Shown: piece by piece, positions 60,442-64,000 of the stretch
Layout of the letters: each line of letters starts with the position of its first letter
How positions within the stretch are numbered: the stretch's first letter is position 1
NCBI GenBank assembly: GCA_016712745.1
Contig: JADJQN010000006.1
Span: 124,001-188,000, forward strand
DNA from: Sandaracinaceae bacterium
Lineage (GTDB): Bacteria; Myxococcota_A; Polyangia; Polyangiales; JADJQN01
Direction: 5' to 3'
DNA length: 64,000 bases
Translations under genes and position numbers: made by a program
The notes under the pieces: model-generated
The model's database searches: none
What the model was told of the DNA's origin: nothing
What the model saw: the letters and a program-made list of their open reading frames with translations, nothing else

Positions 60442-61566
60442 TCACTTCGCGCGTGGTGAACCGCATGCCGGGCATGTTGGAAGCTCGCCTGCGAAAGCCG
60501 CCTTGCAATGAGGGCAGACTACGCGGCCGACAGACGCGTCGGTGACTTTCACGAGCTCTGGATAAAATTGCTCAAGCTCGAGCGTACTCATGCGGTCGCC
60601 ATCGTCAGCCGGCGACCAAATGACTTCCGCGGCGAGGGCGTTTAGCGCATCGCGCGCGTCAAACGCTTTAAGGACATGCGTCGCGCTGTCCGGGACTACG
60701 TCCGGATTGTTTTCGAAAAACGAAGTCTTGGTCGCCAGAACAACGGAGACAACCACCACGCCCTGACCTTCGTACGGACGCGGCGTGTTGTGCGATTGTT
60801 GAAGGGCCGCGCTCCCGTCCACGTTGCGCACCGCATCGACCTTGAAGCGCGCGCGGAGGTCCGAAGTCTTTTCGCGGAACGCCTCTTCGAGCTCACGCAC
60901 GGTGTTCGAGGAAGTGTGAACGAGATTCATGTAGAGCCAAGAAGCGCGCTGTCTCTGCAGCATGCGTGCTGCTTGCTTCACCATATTGACCGCGACGGAG
61001 AAATCGCGCGTATCGCCAAACTCGGCGAGCTTCGCGAGTGTCTTCTGCATCTCGGCGCGCACGGAAGAGTCGACGGCGACACTGATCACGACGAGCGATG
61101 GTGACGTCGCACCCGAAAGTGCACTCAGAACGTCATTGGCGCTCGGCTCCGGTCGTCGGCTGCTGCCGCCGAAGCTTCCGTAACGCATCCATGCGTAGCC
61201 GCCGGCTAAAGCGAGCGCGATCAAGATGGGGTAGCCCATCCTCCATGCCAACCAAAGAAACTCGCGTGAGGTGCGCGGGTCCATTCGCATCGAGCCGCTA
61301 CTCGAGCTGTCGTTGTCGGTGTAGGTGTTCGACGAGCGCCAACCGCTCGAGCCGCTCGAACTGGATGACGAGGAGCCACCGGAGCCTGAGCTGCTCGAAC
61401 CGGAGTAGGACGAGCCAGAGGATGAGCTCCCTCCAAAGCTCGAGCCGCCGAAGCTGCCTCCGGTATGTTGCGCGAGAGCCGAGCCGTCCGGATGCGCGCA
61501 ATGCCAAGCGAGCGCAGCGAGCGCGAAGAGCAGCCAGGCATTGGGTCGGCGAATGTCTTGCTTCAC
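60442..61566 (-). CDS. DUF1517 membrane protein with Ser/Gly tract and C-terminal zinc ribbon
   Basis: 374 residues from GTG 61566. The signal peptide (PNAWLLFALAALAWHCAHPD) is followed by a Ser/Gly low-complexity tract (about 35-90), a transmembrane helix (MGYPILIALALAGGYAWM), then the DUF1517 domain (SLVVISVAVDSSVRAEMQKT, QRQRASWLYMNLVHTSSNTV, LEEAFREKTSDLRARFKVDA). The last 30 residues form a zinc ribbon (CPHCKAAFAGELPTCPACG). DUF1517 is common in cyanobacteria and chloroplasts, function unknown. The ribbon suggests the C-terminus is cytoplasmic. Located 22 bases after the flavo-iron-sulfur oxidoreductase gene. Confidence 0.78.
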   Translation of the reverse strand: MKQDIRRPNAWLLFALAALAWHCAHPDGSALAQHTGGSFGGSSFGGSSSSGSSYSGSSSSGSGGSSSSSSSGSSGWRSSNTYTDNDSSSSGSMRMDPRTSREFLWLAWRMGYPILIALALAGGYAWMRYGSFGGSSRRPEPSANDVLSALSGATSPSLVVISVAVDSSVRAEMQKTLAKLAEFGDTRDFSVAVNMVKQAARMLQRQRASWLYMNLVHTSSNTVRELEEAFREKTSDLRARFKVDAVRNVDGSAALQQSHNTPRPYEGQGVVVVSVVLATKTSFFENNPDVVPDSATHVLKAFDARDALNALAAEVIWSPADDGDRMSTLELEQFYPELVKVTDASVGRVVCPHCKAAFAGELPTCPACGSPRAK

Positions 61567-61588
61567 GATCCCGAGCGTACAGCAGGCT

Positions 61589-64000
61589 TCACACGCGCGG
61601 AAGATGGGCGCGCCCCACCAGGCGCTCGAACCACGCATTGGTAAGCTTTTCTTGCACGGTGTTCTGGCGAAGTCGGGCGCTAAGTTGGGGGAAGTCGACG
61701 CGGTCGAGCTCGAGATCCTGGTTGAAGCAGGTGTAGATCATCTCTTCCTTGCCAGTGACGGGATCAACGAGGCGCTGCAAACACTGCGCGCAGATTTGCT
61801 TCATCATGCATTGCATCGGCGAGTTGATGCTGCCGATCGCGGTGTGCGAGGACTTGAGATAGGGAGCGAGCACCGAGTGCCGCGCTTCGCGCACCGCCTG
61901 CATCATGCGGTCAGAACCGATTGCGATGATGCGATCGACCTCTCCAAGGTCGATCATCTTCTCCCCGAGAGAGCCGGACTCATACGCAAGCATCGCCTGC
62001 ACGATGTTGCCGCGGAAGAATGCATCTTGCGGACGACGGCTTCGGATGTCGTCGCCGGAGTCGGTCGACCAGATGACTTGATCGGTTGACGCTTCGATCT
62101 CGTCCATTTTGAATACGCTATCGCTGGTTTTGTAACCTGCGAAGTAGATCACCTTTGCGCCGCGGGCCTTGAACGCGCGCGCGATGGAAAAGAGAACCGC
62201 GTTGCCAAGTCCGCCACCCGCGAGGAGCACCGTTTCGTTGGACGGAATTTCGGTGGGCTGCCCCGTCGGTCCCATAAGCACGACGCTCTCGCCCTTCTTG
62301 AGTAGCGCGCACATTCGCGACGAGGCGCCCATCTCGAGAACGATGATGGAGATCAGTCCCTTTTCGGGATCGGTCCACGCACCCGTGAGGGCCAAGCCTT
62401 CCATCGTAAGGGGCGTGCCGTCGATGACACCGGTGTAACGCTCGAAGTTCTGCAAACGGTAGAATTGCCCGGGCTGGAATTTTCGCGCAGCGAGCGGGGC
62501 ACGTAGGACAACTTCCACGATTGTCGGCGTCAGGCGCCGTACGTCGTGAACCACGGCGAACAGGTTGTCCTCGAGACGCGCGGCATCGCTTGCCCACTTC
62601 TGGTCGCGCGAGGGCTGCGTGCTTGCGGTGAGCATCGGGCGCTCGAACTCGAAAAGGCGACTTACGTGGCGATAGCCGTCTTTGGCACTAGCCATAGCCT
62701 TGACGACGCTGCCCGCATACTTCGGGTGGTTGTCGCCGTAGTAACTCACCACGCGGTTGGACTTGGCGTAGCTCGTGAAGAAGCCGCTGCCGTCGGCGGT
62801 CGGCGAAAGTTCTACGCGTCCCTCTGTGTCGATGGTCGCATCGTGGTTCGCGAAGTAGCCGCGCCCATCGAGCGCGAACGATCCATGGTGCTCCGATTCG
62901 TACGTTGTGTTGGGACTGGTGCCAGCCGCGATGCAAACGGTGCGCGCGGGCAATCGGACCATCTCGCCCGTGCCAACGAGCTTGTCGTCTACGACCGCTT
63001 GGCGCTCGAAGCTAATTGCTTCGACCGCACCGAACCTGTCGGGGTGCGCCTCGCTCGGCGACATGAGCTCGACGTAGCGGATACCTTCTTCTAAGGACTT
63101 GGTAACTTCTTCGTGGTTGAGGCGATACGCCGGCGAGTCTTTCACAGTGCGCCGATAGACGATGCTGACGCCGCCCCAGCCGTTCAATAGGTCTTGCAGA
63201 CGTGGCGCGCGCTTTTCCTGTTCGGCCTGCGCACGTTCCTGCCGAAGCGCGCGGCCGTGGCTAAGGATTTCGTCGAGGATTATCTGTTCTTCGGGGTCGT
63301 AAATCTTACGCGCCTCGGTCTCGCCCTTCTCTGCGACGAGCGTCTCGTAGCGAAGCAAAGTGCGCTCCGCCTGAACGACGTAGTACGACATCATTTCGGT
63401 TGCCGTATCAATCGCGGTGAGACCCCCGCCGATCACCACGCCGGGCAAACGCACTTGCAGATTCGCGAGCGACTGCCTTTTGTAGGCGCCGGTGAGCTGA
63501 AGGCCCATCAAAAAGTCGCTGGCTTTGCGCACGCCGCGAATCAGGTTGTTCTTCATGCGAATGAACGTCGGCTTGCCGGCGCCCGCTGCAATCGCAACGT
63601 GATCAAAACCAAGCTCCCACGCGTCGTCCGTGGTCAAGGTGCCACCAAAACGGACGCCGCCAAACGCACGGAATGTGTTGCGGCGAAGCAGGTTGACGAA
63701 AAGCACGGCGAGGAAGTTTTTGTCCCAGCGCACGGTGATGCCGTACTCGCTTACGCCACCGAAGCCGAGCAAGGTGCGCGACTCGAGCGGCTGATAGAGT
63801 TCTTCGACGTGGAGCAATGGACGCGGCGCCTTTTTGCCGCGACCGGTGAGGTCGTCGTCGAACGGCTCAAGTTTGAGGCCGTCCACGCCGACGACCCCGA
63901 AGCCCTCGTTGAGAAGATGATGCGCGAGCGTATAGCCCGCGGGCCCGAGGCCGACGACGAGCACGTTGCGTCCGTTGTAGGGAAGCATCACCGGTCGGCG
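61589..64000 (-). CDS. GltD/PyrK-type NAD(P)-FAD-[2Fe-2S] oxidoreductase (5' end outside window)
   Basis: At least 803 codons, open to the right edge. The sequence begins inside a Rossmann fold (VLVVGLGPAGYTLAHHLLNE), so an N-terminal part is probably missing. A GltD-like FAD domain follows (VVIGGGLTAIDTATEM, then TVCIAAGTSPNTTYE). The C-terminal ~330 residues resemble PyrK/ferredoxin-NADP reductase: FQPGQFYRLQNF, VLLAGGGLGNAVLFSIARAF, and the Cys set SPMQCMMKQICAQCLQRL with a last Cys in IYTCFNQD, fitting a [2Fe-2S] site. It probably shuttles electrons between NAD(P)H and a partner dehydrogenase. The partner is unknown. Confidence 0.82.
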   Translation of the reverse strand, partial: RRPVMLPYNGRNVLVVGLGPAGYTLAHHLLNEGFGVVGVDGLKLEPFDDDLTGRGKKAPRPLLHVEELYQPLESRTLLGFGGVSEYGITVRWDKNFLAVLFVNLLRRNTFRAFGGVRFGGTLTTDDAWELGFDHVAIAAGAGKPTFIRMKNNLIRGVRKASDFLMGLQLTGAYKRQSLANLQVRLPGVVIGGGLTAIDTATEMMSYYVVQAERTLLRYETLVAEKGETEARKIYDPEEQIILDEILSHGRALRQERAQAEQEKRAPRLQDLLNGWGGVSIVYRRTVKDSPAYRLNHEEVTKSLEEGIRYVELMSPSEAHPDRFGAVEAISFERQAVVDDKLVGTGEMVRLPARTVCIAAGTSPNTTYESEHHGSFALDGRGYFANHDATIDTEGRVELSPTADGSGFFTSYAKSNRVVSYYGDNHPKYAGSVVKAMASAKDGYRHVSRLFEFERPMLTASTQPSRDQKWASDAARLEDNLFAVVHDVRRLTPTIVEVVLRAPLAARKFQPGQFYRLQNFERYTGVIDGTPLTMEGLALTGAWTDPEKGLISIIVLEMGASSRMCALLKKGESVVLMGPTGQPTEIPSNETVLLAGGGLGNAVLFSIARAFKARGAKVIYFAGYKTSDSVFKMDEIEASTDQVIWSTDSGDDIRSRRPQDAFFRGNIVQAMLAYESGSLGEKMIDLGEVDRIIAIGSDRMMQAVREARHSVLAPYLKSSHTAIGSINSPMQCMMKQICAQCLQRLVDPVTGKEEMIYTCFNQDLELDRVDFPQLSARLRQNTVQEKLTNAWFERLVGRAHLPRV

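Overview
The window is GC-rich, almost entirely coding bacterial DNA. It looks like a chromosomal segment from a Myxococcota (deltaproteobacterial) species, probably near Polyangiales/Sandaracinaceae. The reasons are the many lipoproteins with Asp/Ala-rich or Cys-rich linkers, PPC-like and beta-propeller surface proteins, a Myxococcus-type Cys repeat, a biotin-dependent acyl-CoA carboxylase pair, and the holB-metG-tatD neighbourhood. This assignment is inferred from gene content only. I see no rRNA, tRNA, CRISPR array, prophage or classical IS element, and no gene-free stretch above 300 bases.

Layout. 1-8.0 kb (minus): a likely operon with a degenerate M1-peptidase-like/outer-membrane barrel protein (split by a frameshift), XerD, a Wza/GumB-type polysaccharide export lipoprotein, a PPC-repeat lipoprotein and a metzincin-like lipoprotein that runs off the left edge. 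8-9.9 kb (plus): a small membrane protein, a class II glutamine amidotransferase homologue lacking its Cys2 nucleophile, a lipoprotein and CutA. 10-18 kb: a repeat/propeller lipoprotein, an envelope protein, an eRF1-domain-like small protein, a ten-helix membrane protein and a Cys-rich lipoprotein. 18-21 kb: a divergent LysR regulator and the tyrosine-catabolic pair hmgA-hppD. 21-24.7 kb: a TPR protein, a lipoprotein, EF-P with its beta-lysyl ligase EpmA, and MazG. 24.8-30.9 kb: a TetR regulator, a DUF3536/GH57-like protein and glgB (glycogen metabolism), facing pgi. 30.9-34.5 kb: an acyl-CoA (methylcrotonoyl-type) carboxylase operon.

34.6-41.3 kb (plus): holB, metG, a HEAT-repeat protein, tatD and a GT-C membrane glycosyltransferase with a discoidin-like tail (frameshifted). 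41.5-46 kb (minus): a very large repeat/propeller lipoprotein whose signal-peptide part is separated from its body by a G8 tract. 46-47.5 kb: an isolated rplC and rlmE. 47.5-51.7 kb: three surface lipoproteins and a large nested inverted repeat. 51.7-53.9 kb: an NCS1 transporter and a GxxExxY gene framed by a perfect 26-bp inverted repeat, the only clearly cassette-like element here. 53.9-61.6 kb: a TPR lipoprotein, glnD, an AMIN/amidase_3 lipoprotein, YbjN, a Pro/Ala-rich membrane protein and DUF1517. 61.6-64 kb: a GltD/PyrK-type flavo-iron-sulfur oxidoreductase that runs off the right edge.

Most promising leads: the G8 tract that switches the 4.6-kb surface lipoprotein gene on or off; the inverted-repeat-framed GxxExxY cassette; the pseudo-M1 peptidase fused to an outer-membrane barrel; the Cys-less amidotransferase; and the stand-alone rplC. 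Three genes carry single-base frame breaks, which may be biological or sequence error.
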